A stretch of DNA of 38,921 nt from Pseudomonadota bacterium (GTDB lineage: Bacteria > Myxococcota_A > Polyangia > Haliangiales > Haliangiaceae), in assembly GCA_022360315.1 (NCBI GenBank), contig JAKSDA010000561.1:1-38921 (forward strand), given 5' to 3'. Below are positions 28,999 to 38,921 of the stretch, piece after piece (position 1 is the stretch's first letter; every line of letters starts with the position of its first letter). The notes under the pieces were generated by a model, which was given only the letters and a program-made list of their open reading frames with translations, was not told where the DNA came from and ran no database searches. The translations under genes were made by a program, and so were the position numbers.

Positions 28999-29580
28999 AT
29001 GACTGCATTGATCCCGTGGTCCCCGGATCGCTACATTGCTGCGTACCGCGTTGCCGCCGAAGCCCACCGCGGACAGACCGTACCCGGTACAGACGGCTTG
29101 CCCTATGTAATGCATATCTCCCTGGTCACCATGGAAGTCATGACAGCGCTTTGGGTCGACCGGGTGGCCGATCCCGATCTGGCAGTGCAGTGCGCGCTGC
29201 TTCACGACACTATCGAAGATACCAGCGTGACCTACCGCGACCTTGCCGACCGGTTTGGCCGCGCTGTGGCCGACGGCGTGCAGGCGCTGTCCAAAGATCC
29301 GAAGGTACCCAGGGACCGACGCATGCGCGACAGTTTGCAGCGGATTCGCCAGCAACCCGCCGAAGTGTGGATGGTCAAGCTGGCCGACCGCATTACCAAT
29401 CTACAGCCGCCGCCCGCCCGATGGTCCCGCGTCAAGCGGCTGCGCTACCGCGATGAGGCCGGGGACATCGCGGCTGCACTCGGCTCGGCCAGTGCGCATC
29501 TGGCCGCGCGAATCCAGGCCAAAATCGACGCCTATCGGGCTCACATCCCGGCTGTCGAGCCGGGCTGGTGTGGTGAATAG
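28999..29580 (+). CDS. HD-domain phosphohydrolase, solo SpoT-hydrolase type
   Basis: 193 residues, consisting almost only of an HD domain. The order of motifs matches the hydrolase half of RelA/SpoT and the small Mesh1-type enzymes: EAHRGQT (His23), YVMHISLV (His39), ALLHDTIEDTSVTYRDLADRFG (His69-Asp70, Glu73-Asp74), GVQALSKDP, and VKLADRITNL (Asp130). It could hydrolyse (p)ppGpp or a related nucleotide with a divalent metal. No synthetase, TGS or ACT domain is present, so it is not a full SpoT. The ATG at 28999 fits the domain start; the preceding 114 bases hold no gene. Whether it acts on alarmones or another nucleotide is open. Confidence 0.88.
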   Translation: MTALIPWSPDRYIAAYRVAAEAHRGQTVPGTDGLPYVMHISLVTMEVMTALWVDRVADPDLAVQCALLHDTIEDTSVTYRDLADRFGRAVADGVQALSKDPKVPRDRRMRDSLQRIRQQPAEVWMVKLADRITNLQPPPARWSRVKRLRYRDEAGDIAAALGSASAHLAARIQAKIDAYRAHIPAVEPGWCGE

Positions 29581-29586
29581 TGCGGG

Positions 29587-30564
29587 CTAGGACCTCTGGC
29601 CGGAAAGCGGTCGATAGACTAGAAACAGGAAGATGCTGATCGCACCGATGAGCAGGCTGGACAGAGATAGATGGACCACCTGGAGCGCACGCGGCACGCC
29701 GCCGTAGGCGAGGCCGAGGCCGGCGATGATCTGGACCGCCGTAAGGCCGAGCACCCGGCTCGCCCAGGTCCGCACGTCCCGCCAGTCGGGAGCAAAGCGA
29801 ATGACAGCCCACAAAAGCACGGCCGCGGCTGCGGTCACCACAACGGCCAGCTGGCGGTGGGCCAGATCGGGCCACCAGCCCAGAGGTAGCCAGTCTTCGC
29901 GTGGGGTTGCCGTTTTTTCGAGCGCTTGCACCACGCCGCGAACCCGGGTGCCCAGGGTTACCTGGACCAGGGTCAAACAGGCTACCAGCCAGGCCAGCCT
30001 GCGAATACCTCGGATGGCATCGAACGATGGTTCACCGCCATCCCGACGTCCATCCACTGTGGTCCGGCTGTACCGGGCACACAGATGGGTATAGAGCAAA
30101 AGACCGACAATGAGCAATGCGACCACGAGGTGGAGGGTGAGCACATTGGGATCGAGTTCTTGCTCGACCACTTGCCCACCCAGCCAGCCCTGGAATCCGA
30201 CCAGTAAAAACGCTGCACTTGCCGGCCAGAGGACGTGCCGGTGGTGGCGATGTCGGCGCCACGCCGAGAGCAGAGTGGCGAAAATCAACAGGCCAATGAC
30301 CACACCGAGGAGTCGATTGACGTACTCTAGCCAGGTGTTGATTGTACTGAACTGACTTGCGTCAAAGCCTGCCGGCAGATGGTCAGCTCGAGTGGGGGGA
30401 ATCCAGCGGCCAAAGCAGCGCGGCCAATCGGGACAGCCCAGTCCGGCACCAGCGGCGCGAACCAGAGCACCTACTGCAATGAGAAGATACGTGGCGACGA
30501 TCGTGACCAGCGAAAGAGGCACGAAGATACCGGCCTGCTCGGTGTGTTTCTCCGACCGCTCCAT
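29587..30564 (-). CDS. ctaA: Heme A synthase (COX15/CtaA family)
   Basis: 325-residue integral membrane protein with eight hydrophobic helices that oxidises heme O to heme A for aa3-type cytochrome oxidases. Visible features: VGALVRAAGAGLGCPDWPRC at the end of helix 1 with the extracytoplasmic Cys pair, LEYVNRLLGVVIG (catalytic Glu and Arg region), and four histidines in helices as heme ligands (LHLVVALL, LAHRQLAVVV, LQVVHLSLSSLL). The C-terminal half repeats the N-terminal half, as usual in the family. The ATG at 30564 (MERSEKHTEQ) is preferred since homology starts just after it. The stop lies seven bases from that of the convergent HD gene. Heme O synthase and oxidase genes are not in the window. 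Confidence 0.94.
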   Translation of the reverse strand: MERSEKHTEQAGIFVPLSLVTIVATYLLIAVGALVRAAGAGLGCPDWPRCFGRWIPPTRADHLPAGFDASQFSTINTWLEYVNRLLGVVIGLLIFATLLSAWRRHRHHRHVLWPASAAFLLVGFQGWLGGQVVEQELDPNVLTLHLVVALLIVGLLLYTHLCARYSRTTVDGRRDGGEPSFDAIRGIRRLAWLVACLTLVQVTLGTRVRGVVQALEKTATPREDWLPLGWWPDLAHRQLAVVVTAAAAVLLWAVIRFAPDWRDVRTWASRVLGLTAVQIIAGLGLAYGGVPRALQVVHLSLSSLLIGAISIFLFLVYRPLSGQRS

Positions 30565-30813
30565 GGAAATCACGACTGATTGGAGCACAACCGCCACCCG
30601 GCAGCATCCGCGAAAGCTGCGGCAAATCGACTCAGCATTGCGTCTGGCCCGATACCACACCGGGCCGGACATGACGATGGGAATGTGCGTAGCTGTGACA
30701 CAACCGCCACAGGCTGGCCCCTGCCAGCGATTCAAAAAAGCGAGGGGGATCGGATGGTCGGCCGGACAGAACCGGACGGAAACACCCCTGCCCGATCGGC
30801 TTTATTTCATCAC

Positions 30814-30822
30814 TGGTATGAT
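30814..30822 (+). promoter_or_regulatory. Possible extended -10 promoter of the giant kinase gene
   Basis: The sequence tggtatgat matches an extended -10 element (TGn-TATGAT) and ends 29 bases before the kinase start. No good -35 box is seen, as is common for extended -10 promoters. The rest of the 287-base divergent gap 30565-30851 has only a 6-bp hairpin (ggcccg / cgggcc, 30646-30666) and no gene. Confidence 0.3.
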
Positions 30823-30851
30823 TCTCACCCCACCACAACCGACAGCGGTCG

Positions 30852-33800
30852 ATGCTCGACCAATATCGATTGCGATACACTGCAGGGCTCATGGGAGAGG
30901 CGCATAGCGACCTGGCCGGTCTGGTCCAACTCCATCGACTTGACGACGTCGCTCAAGTACGCGCGTTGTGGCGGCGGGGTATGGCAACTCTGGCCGCAGT
31001 GGCGTCCGAGTTTCAACCGGTTCCTCTGGAGGGGTTCAGCGCCTCGGCGCTCCTGGCCGGGGCCCGCATCGCACTGTCGAGCGGGCTCTTCGATCAACTC
31101 GACTGGCTGTCACCGCCGGCCGCTGCAGTGGCTATCTACGAGCTGGCTTCGGCCTTGCCTCGCAGCGACGAAAAGCGCGAACTGGGCCGCCGCGTCCTCA
31201 CCTCGCTGCACAAGGGTGACGCCGAAACATTCGTGGCTTTGGCCACCGCCCTGGCCCTGGGGTCGAGCCGCAGCCTCAGCGGGCCGCAGATCCGATCGCG
31301 GGTCGAACTGTCGCTTCACCTGCCCATCGGCATGGGCACCCAGGCCGACGCGCTCGCCCTGGCGCTCATCTCACGGCCGGAAAGCGAGCGGGAATGGCTG
31401 TCGGATCCGTCCACCGGTTCCCTGCCCTCACGCCGACTGGCCGCCCGTCTGATCGAACGCGCCGCGCGCGAGGCAGCCCGGCGCGCGGCCGACGGCGACG
31501 ATGCCGGGGTCCAGGTATTTAGCAAACCGTCGGTCTCCGACGCGTTTCGCAGGCTTCTTTCCGATCGCGAATCCCTGGTCTGGCGGCACGTGGCCGCTGC
31601 CCGCGGTCTGCTCTCGGCCGCGGTACCGGTTTATCTCGACACTATCGAGCGCGGCATGTCGAGCGAGTTCACCCCGACCGAGTGGCGCCGGGCAGCCGCG
31701 TCTCTGGCCGCTCGCATCGCGATCAATCCAGACGAGACCCTAACCCGGACCAGCCAGCTCCTGTTCAGCGACATTGTGCAGCGCGATCCCGGAGTGATCG
31801 CAGCGATGCTCTTTGGCCTGCCCTGCGCGGTGGACGCCGAGCGCGAGGCCGCCGAGGAACTGATCGGCGATCTCATCAACGCCGGCAACATCTATGCGAT
31901 CGAGGCTCTGGTCGACCTGCGACGCGAGCGCATCGGCAGCGATTTCTACGCCGGTGCGGCCATGCACGCGCGCACCCTGTTGCGCGATTCTGCCGAGAGT
32001 AGTGACCACGGCATGGAAGCGCTCAAAGAGGCGCTGTACGACGAGCTGGCTCCGGCCGGCGAGGAGAGCGGCGAAAAAGGCCTGCAGGACTGTCTGGTCG
32101 CCGCGCTCAAGGCGTTTGCCACCGGCGACGCGAGCGCTGCGCACGACGCGACCGACGAGGCACTCGAGGCCGCCAGCCAGGCCCTGATCCAACTCGAGCG
32201 CGCTGCCGGCCGCGACCCCGCAGAGCGCAAACAGGCGTTCCGAACCCTGCGTGAGCTCGATCGCGGCATTCTCGAGACCAACCTGCTCAGCGATCTGCTG
32301 ATGATCCGGACGCCCAGCGAGGAGGCGCAGGCGCCGCTCATCCGACTGCGCGAACGGATGACCATCTGGCTTCTCACCCGCGAGGCCGGGCCTCTGTCGT
32401 CGGGCCGCATCGACCATGAAACCTGGCGTCTGCGCCGCCTGCGCGCACTTCTCCATCTGGTCGATGCCGACGGCGCAACCGGTCCTGCCGGCCTCGACGA
32501 TCCCAAGTTGCGCGAACGCCGCTCGCGCACCATGAGCACGCTGTTTACCCGGGTGAGCCAGGACGCTCCCTCGCCGCTGCGCCGGACGGTGTGCGCTGCT
32601 CTGGCCCGGGCCTGTGATGCAGTGGTACGCGAAGAGCAGTGCGAGCTATCCGACGTCTTTCTGACCGCGACGACCAATGTCGCATCAGATACCGATCTGG
32701 CCGTACTCGGCGAGGCCAGCATGGATCCGTCATTCAAGGCCCTGATGCGTGGCTACGTCGATGTATTGCGCGCAGTGGACATCGCGCGCGAAGAGCCAGC
32801 AGCGGCCAATGTCAATACCTGCCTGGACGCGGTGCGTTCTCTGGTGCAGGCGGTTCCCACTGCCCGTGCCCCGCGCATCGAGGCGTTGCGCGCCGCCCTC
32901 CTGCGCTTTACTCATGCCCTCCTGTCGATTCACTCGGCGCGGTCCCTGGCCGAAATGGGCCAGGATTCGGTGTCTCGCCTGGGCAGCCTCGAGTCGAGTA
33001 CGCAGTGGCTGGCCCAGCTCGTGGTTGGCGCACGGCGCAGACTGGAACGAGGCCGCCAAGCGGGATGGCCAAAATCGGGCGCGGTGTTGCGCGCACTGGA
33101 CGCAGCGGTCGATCGAGCAGCGCGCGGGGATAGCCAGGGGTTGTCGGCTGTTGTCGCGGCCGCGGCGCAGACCGTGCGAGCCGAGTTGCCCTGGGCCCTG
33201 GCCGAGCTGTGCGCTCTGGTCCTTTGGCGGATCCCCGAGCTGCCCGGCACGGCACCGGTGCGGGACGACGGTGGCGACGGCGCATTGGTCGACGACAAGC
33301 CGCGCATGGTGCCGTGGCTGCCGCCGAGCCGCATTCTGGGGGGATTTCACATCTTGCGGACAATTGGCAAAGGAGCGGTGGGTTCGGTATTTGTGGCCAG
33401 ACGTGTCGAGGAACGCCACGACGAATCGGCCGAGATGTTTGCGCTCAAGGTTCCCGAGTATCACGGCGCCGCCGCCCATCTCCTGTCGGAAGCCGAGTTC
33501 CACGAGATGTTCCGCGAGGAGGCGCAGGCCCTTTTGTCACTGCCCCGCCATCCCAATCTGGCCCGGTTCGTCACCTTTGACGTCGGTGCGCGGCCCAAGC
33601 CAATCCTGGTCATGGAGCTGGTGCGGGGGCCAACTCTGGAACGGGTGCTCGACCGCGAAGAATTCACCGTGGCCAAGGCGATGACAATACTCGATGGCAT
33701 CGCCCTGGGTCTCGAAGCCATGCACAGCGTCGGTATCGCCCACCTGGACGTCAAGCCTTCCAACATCATCCTGCGCGACGTCGAAAATGGCGAGACCACT

Positions 33801-34211
33801 CCAGTGCTCGTCGACTTCGGCCTGGCTGGACGAAAGATTCGTCCGGGCTGCGCAACCGTGCACTACGGCGCACCCGAGGTGTGGGCGACCAAGCCGCTCT
33901 ACGACCTCGAGCCCATGCCCACCGATGTTTACGCCTTTTCGTGCCTGGCGTTCGAACTGCTCACCAACGAGATCCTGTTCGACGGCGACACGGCTGTGTC
34001 GATTGTGAGCGCCCATATGGAACACAGCGGGACTCCCGAGCTATTGCGTCAGCTCGGCCGCGATTCGCGTTTCGCTAGCCTCACCGAGGTACTCTCTGCA
34101 GGGTTTCGTCCGGTTACCCGGGAGCGCGCGGCCATCGCTGAAATCCGCCGGGGACTGGCCACGCTCACCGATGCACTCGCACCCCTCGATTGGCCACTCG
34201 GATTCGAATAA
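30852..34211 (+). CDS. Large Ser/Thr protein kinase with long helical N-terminal region
   Basis: 1119 residues. Residues about 829-1115 are a Hanks-type kinase: the glycine loop GKGAVGSVFVARR, ATP-binding Lys in FALKVPEY, hinge LVMELVRGP, catalytic loop HLDVKPSNIIL (Asp, Lys and Asn kept, but Leu replaces the Arg of HRD), DFGLAG for Mg2+, GAPEVW and DVYAFSCLAFELLT. The first 820 or so residues are Ala/Arg/Leu-rich and mainly helical, without a recognised domain or membrane helix, possibly repeat-like scaffolding. In most bacterial kinases the kinase domain is N-terminal; here it is C-terminal. The start is the ATG at 30852; an internal ATG at 30891 is possible. Cytoplasmic; partner and target are unknown. 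It is divergent from ctaA. Confidence 0.92.
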   Translation: MLDQYRLRYTAGLMGEAHSDLAGLVQLHRLDDVAQVRALWRRGMATLAAVASEFQPVPLEGFSASALLAGARIALSSGLFDQLDWLSPPAAAVAIYELASALPRSDEKRELGRRVLTSLHKGDAETFVALATALALGSSRSLSGPQIRSRVELSLHLPIGMGTQADALALALISRPESEREWLSDPSTGSLPSRRLAARLIERAAREAARRAADGDDAGVQVFSKPSVSDAFRRLLSDRESLVWRHVAAARGLLSAAVPVYLDTIERGMSSEFTPTEWRRAAASLAARIAINPDETLTRTSQLLFSDIVQRDPGVIAAMLFGLPCAVDAEREAAEELIGDLINAGNIYAIEALVDLRRERIGSDFYAGAAMHARTLLRDSAESSDHGMEALKEALYDELAPAGEESGEKGLQDCLVAALKAFATGDASAAHDATDEALEAASQALIQLERAAGRDPAERKQAFRTLRELDRGILETNLLSDLLMIRTPSEEAQAPLIRLRERMTIWLLTREAGPLSSGRIDHETWRLRRLRALLHLVDADGATGPAGLDDPKLRERRSRTMSTLFTRVSQDAPSPLRRTVCAALARACDAVVREEQCELSDVFLTATTNVASDTDLAVLGEASMDPSFKALMRGYVDVLRAVDIAREEPAAANVNTCLDAVRSLVQAVPTARAPRIEALRAALLRFTHALLSIHSARSLAEMGQDSVSRLGSLESSTQWLAQLVVGARRRLERGRQAGWPKSGAVLRALDAAVDRAARGDSQGLSAVVAAAAQTVRAELPWALAELCALVLWRIPELPGTAPVRDDGGDGALVDDKPRMVPWLPPSRILGGFHILRTIGKGAVGSVFVARRVEERHDESAEMFALKVPEYHGAAAHLLSEAEFHEMFREEAQALLSLPRHPNLARFVTFDVGARPKPILVMELVRGPTLERVLDREEFTVAKAMTILDGIALGLEAMHSVGIAHLDVKPSNIILRDVENGETTPVLVDFGLAGRKIRPGCATVHYGAPEVWATKPLYDLEPMPTDVYAFSCLAFELLTNEILFDGDTAVSIVSAHMEHSGTPELLRQLGRDSRFASLTEVLSAGFRPVTRERAAIAEIRRGLATLTDALAPLDWPLGFE

Positions 34212-34268
34212 CACAAAGGCCGGCGCAGAATGAGTTCTCAGTTGAGGGCCAGGGCCGAGAACCCCGGA

Positions 34269-34979
34269 TCAACGGGAGATCTGAACGTCTTGGCAGCCCG
34301 GGCCGAACCACAGTGTCGTGGTACCCAGCGCCGTATCACCGAGCTTGGCGGTGATGCTAACCGTGCCGCTGGTCGCACAATGAGGCCCTTCAATGGTCAG
34401 ATTGTCGACCCGCACAGCTGCATCCAAAAAGTAATCGCTGCTGTCAGCCGTCCACATGATGCCAAGGTCGAGCGAACCGGACAATGCTCCGCTGCGCATG
34501 CCCAAAAAGTCGCCCCGCCGGGTCAAATTGGCATCGAGACCAACCGAGCCGTGCTCCTCTGGACCGGCAAAGAAGACGTCCACCAGCTTGGAATGAATGT
34601 GTTTGCCCTGGGCCGACCACATCCCGTCCACCACGTGATCAGCCACCTCGCACTCGTCGTACGTCGTGGACGTGCCAGTGGTGATGGTGCAGTCTGTGAG
34701 TACCCGGGCGGTGGTTGTGGTCGCGTCCGTGGCCGGGCTGGCAAGTGGCATGAGGGGAGTACCAGGCGGCAGTGCCAGAGTGAGGATCGGCTCCGTGCCG
34801 ACCGCTTGAAGCAGCTGGCTGGCCGCGCTGGGCTGTGCGGTGATGGCACCGAGCTGGTCGACCAGATCGCGGGCAGCACTGCGTTCTACCGAGCTGGCTA
34901 CCTGCCCACTCCGCACCTCTGCGCATGCCCAAGTGGTCAGGGCCAGCGCAACAATGCCGCATATTGGTACCAGACGCAT
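34269..34979 (-). CDS. Putative secreted lipoprotein of unknown function
   Basis: 236 residues. The N-terminal MRLVPICGIVALALTTWAC is a lipoprotein signal with lipobox TWAC. The mature part begins with a variable linker (AEVRSGQVASSVERSAARDL) and is beta-rich towards the end, with Cys pairs (CTITTGTSTTYDEC, and later CATSG and PGC) that may form disulfides. No family was recognised. The ATG at 34979 is chosen because it sits directly before the signal; a TTG at 35000 would put seven residues ahead of it. It lies 57 bases from the stop of the convergent kinase gene and 118 bases downstream of another lipoprotein on the same strand. Confidence 0.7.
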   Translation of the reverse strand: MRLVPICGIVALALTTWACAEVRSGQVASSVERSAARDLVDQLGAITAQPSAASQLLQAVGTEPILTLALPPGTPLMPLASPATDATTTTARVLTDCTITTGTSTTYDECEVADHVVDGMWSAQGKHIHSKLVDVFFAGPEEHGSVGLDANLTRRGDFLGMRSGALSGSLDLGIMWTADSSDYFLDAAVRVDNLTIEGPHCATSGTVSITAKLGDTALGTTTLWFGPGCQDVQISR

Positions 34980-35097
34980 TACTTCGCCACGACTCGCCAA
35001 TTTGGAGTCAATAGTACTCTAGCACATGAGTGCGCGCCAGCCTGAGTAAGGACTGCTTTGCTCATTGGCACGGTTTGTTTATATGCCGCATTTTCAG

Positions 35098-35730
35098 TCA
35101 TTTGCGATACATCCGCCCGGTTGGAGCACTCTTTGGGGTCAGCTTCCTGGCGATCATCCTAGCCAGTCCGAGCCGGCCCTCGGCGCTCGGACCATTGACA
35201 CGAACATAACATGGTGCGTCATCGTCGACAAAGAGAAGCGATTGCCCGTGGTGGTCGAGTGCGACTCGACCCACTTCGACTGCGCGGGTGGTGACGCTGG
35301 CCGAGTCCCGGTTGTCTGGTTGCTTGGTTTGTCGCGTCTGGGCTGCCGAGGCTGACCGATCTGAGCTGGCCTGATACTGGCGCATCAGTGAGCGGGCGGT
35401 GTCGAGTGCCGTGGCTCGGCAGTCGATATCGAAGCTCCACGGTTCGGTGGTCTGTTCAACAGTGCGCACGTAGGTGCAGGGGCGCGGCACACCAGGAGGG
35501 GGCTCGGAGTGGGTCTCGACCGACGCGACCTTGCCACCGAGCAGTGCGGCGATCTCGTCTGTGGGAGCCACGTCACTGCATCGGAAGAGTTCGGGCTCGG
35601 TTCCGATGATCGACTGGCCCGCCGCGCGGTCGATTGCCGAGGTCGGGGATCGGTTGGAGACGTTGCCTCCGGTGTGGTCCCGGGGTTCCGAACAGCTGGT
35701 TGCATACATGGCGAAGACCCCCAGCCACAT
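35098..35730 (-). CDS. Putative lipoprotein with conserved-looking Cys pairs
   Basis: 210 residues starting with MWLGVFAMYATSC, a short hydrophobic stretch ending in a Cys that may be lipidated. A globular part follows (ELFRCSDVAPTDEIAALLGG, RPCTYVRTVE, WSFDIDCRATALDTARSLM) with four Cys, and then a Gln/Thr/Arg-rich insert and a second conserved-looking block (VALDHHGQSLLFVDDDAPCY). The arrangement is reminiscent of DUF3558-like lipoproteins, but I cannot confirm that. In-frame extension up to 35829 is possible and would put 33 residues before the signal. The same strand and similar size as the next lipoprotein suggest a small surface-protein unit. Confidence 0.65.
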   Translation of the reverse strand: MWLGVFAMYATSCSEPRDHTGGNVSNRSPTSAIDRAAGQSIIGTEPELFRCSDVAPTDEIAALLGGKVASVETHSEPPPGVPRPCTYVRTVEQTTEPWSFDIDCRATALDTARSLMRQYQASSDRSASAAQTRQTKQPDNRDSASVTTRAVEVGRVALDHHGQSLLFVDDDAPCYVRVNGPSAEGRLGLARMIARKLTPKSAPTGRMYRK

Positions 35731-35867
35731 GGGGTTTTGGGCGATTGTCGACGTGCGGCAGATGGCGGCGAGCACGGGTTCAACCCTAGCCCGGAATCCT
35801 CGCCGCTGCCAAGCTCGAGGTGTGGACACGCTTTGCCGCCGGCGGGATTCTGGTAGGCTGATAGCCT

Positions 35868-36392
35868 ATGCTCGAATGGATTGGATCTCTGCGCCTGCGC
35901 GAGCATTCGTCCATGCGCGTCGTCCTTTCTCTTTCGCGTTCGACACGCATTGCCGGACTGGTTTTGTTGGTGGGCGGGGGGTATCTCGCATTGGTCATGT
36001 GGGCGATTTCTCCGCTCTGGGCCCTCTTGCCCGGAATGCTCGTGATGCTGGGTGCGGTGCTCACCTCGATGCGGCGCGATTTCATCTTCGATCGCGAAGA
36101 CGGCGTACTGCGCATGGAGCGACGTGCACTTGGCATTGGCACGCGCTCGGTGGTGCCGCTATTTCACCTGCGCGCGGTGGTCATCGTGGCCCGCTCGGTC
36201 GACGGAAAGTCGATTCCGTTTTCCCCTGTGACGCCGGCCCGCTACATCGCTTTTATCGATCGCCGGGTCGGCAATGCGATCTATCTCGACGAAGCACGCC
36301 GTTGCGCCACCCTTCTCACCATGGCCGAGGCGATCGCAGAGCTGACCGAGCTCAGACTCGAATACGACGCCACATTCTGCGCCAGCGAGTAG
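35868..36392 (+). CDS. Small membrane protein with PH-like C-terminal domain
   Basis: 174 residues. After a 27-residue N-terminus come two adjacent hydrophobic helices (IAGLVLLVGGGYLALVMWAI and PLWALLPGMLVMLGAVL), a hairpin anchor. The remaining 100 or so residues are beta-rich, with RRDFIFDREDGVLRMERRAL and VPLFHLRAVVIVAR followed by a final helix, resembling the small bacterial PH-like domains of YdbT/DUF304-type proteins, but this is inferred only from its general pattern. ATG at 35868. No operon partner: the neighbours on both sides are on the minus strand. Confidence 0.7.
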   Translation: MLEWIGSLRLREHSSMRVVLSLSRSTRIAGLVLLVGGGYLALVMWAISPLWALLPGMLVMLGAVLTSMRRDFIFDREDGVLRMERRALGIGTRSVVPLFHLRAVVIVARSVDGKSIPFSPVTPARYIAFIDRRVGNAIYLDEARRCATLLTMAEAIAELTELRLEYDATFCASE

Positions 36393-36528
36393 GTAGGTAG
36401 AGCTCATCTCAAAATCTCCCATCACCTGGCCCGCGATCGAGACTGTATAGCTGCGTTGCTCCCTGCTCACGTGGTGCTTTTCGAGCCGGGCCGTGATATG
36501 TCCGACAGATCGGCCGAAACCAGCCGGC

Positions 36529-38921
<2,393 letters not shown>

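Noticed and set aside
30852..33300. Possible TPR or HEAT repeat assignment for the kinase N-terminus
   Set aside because: Helical character is evident but no consistent repeat consensus could be aligned by eye, so no repeat family is claimed.

Overview
The window is bacterial chromosomal DNA. Most of it is GC-rich and codes densely in the style of Myxococcota (myxobacteria and relatives). The evidence is a very large Ser/Thr kinase with a long non-catalytic N-terminus, several secreted lipoproteins, glycine/proline-rich membrane proteins, a RecQ helicase with a huge low-complexity tail, and an aerobic gene set (heme A synthase, B12-dependent methylmalonyl-CoA mutase, molybdenum hydroxylase). 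The phylum is inferred from gene style; no rRNA or other taxonomic marker is present, and no tRNA, rRNA, CRISPR array or transposase was recognised.

Layout. 183-2822 (minus) is an IorA/IorB-type molybdenum hydroxylase pair. 3014-5311 (minus) is a repeat-rich membrane protein. 5574-8448 (plus) holds proC, a YggU/DUF167 protein and a kelch-like lipoprotein. 8560-11744 (minus) holds translationally coupled hutU-hutI, in which HutI has an unusual N-terminal extension of about 90 residues. From about 11860 to 21530 base composition and codon use change. This is a compact plus-strand operon: DUF2264 protein, sucrose-phosphatase-like HAD hydrolase, two paralogous family-2 glycosyltransferases, a radical SAM enzyme with a Cys-rich C-terminus, a B12-binding radical SAM enzyme, a third radical SAM enzyme, and an AT-richer membrane protein with no recognised family. 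Its genes overlap or lie 1-14 bases apart. A 39-codon Cys/aromatic-rich reading frame lies just upstream.

From 21591 onward the high-GC style returns: folE (minus), a geranylgeranyl-reductase-type flavoprotein (plus), an HU protein with a long acidic/proline tail and methylmalonyl-CoA mutase large subunit (minus), and then, divergent from the mutase, a SAM hydroxide adenosyltransferase, a lipase-like lipoprotein and a solo SpoT-type HD hydrolase (plus). These are followed by heme A synthase ctaA (minus), the giant kinase (plus), two small lipoproteins (minus), a small membrane protein (plus), and the 3' part of a RecQ-like helicase gene that runs off the right edge (minus).

The best candidate for an undescribed system is the 12.1-21.5 kb operon. 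Three different radical SAM enzymes (one with a cobalamin-type domain), two glycosyltransferases, a sugar-phosphatase-like HAD enzyme and a DUF2264 putative glycan-active protein are combined in one transcription unit. They probably make or modify a glycosylated molecule, either a sugar-based product or a peptide. The product cannot be deduced from sequence alone.
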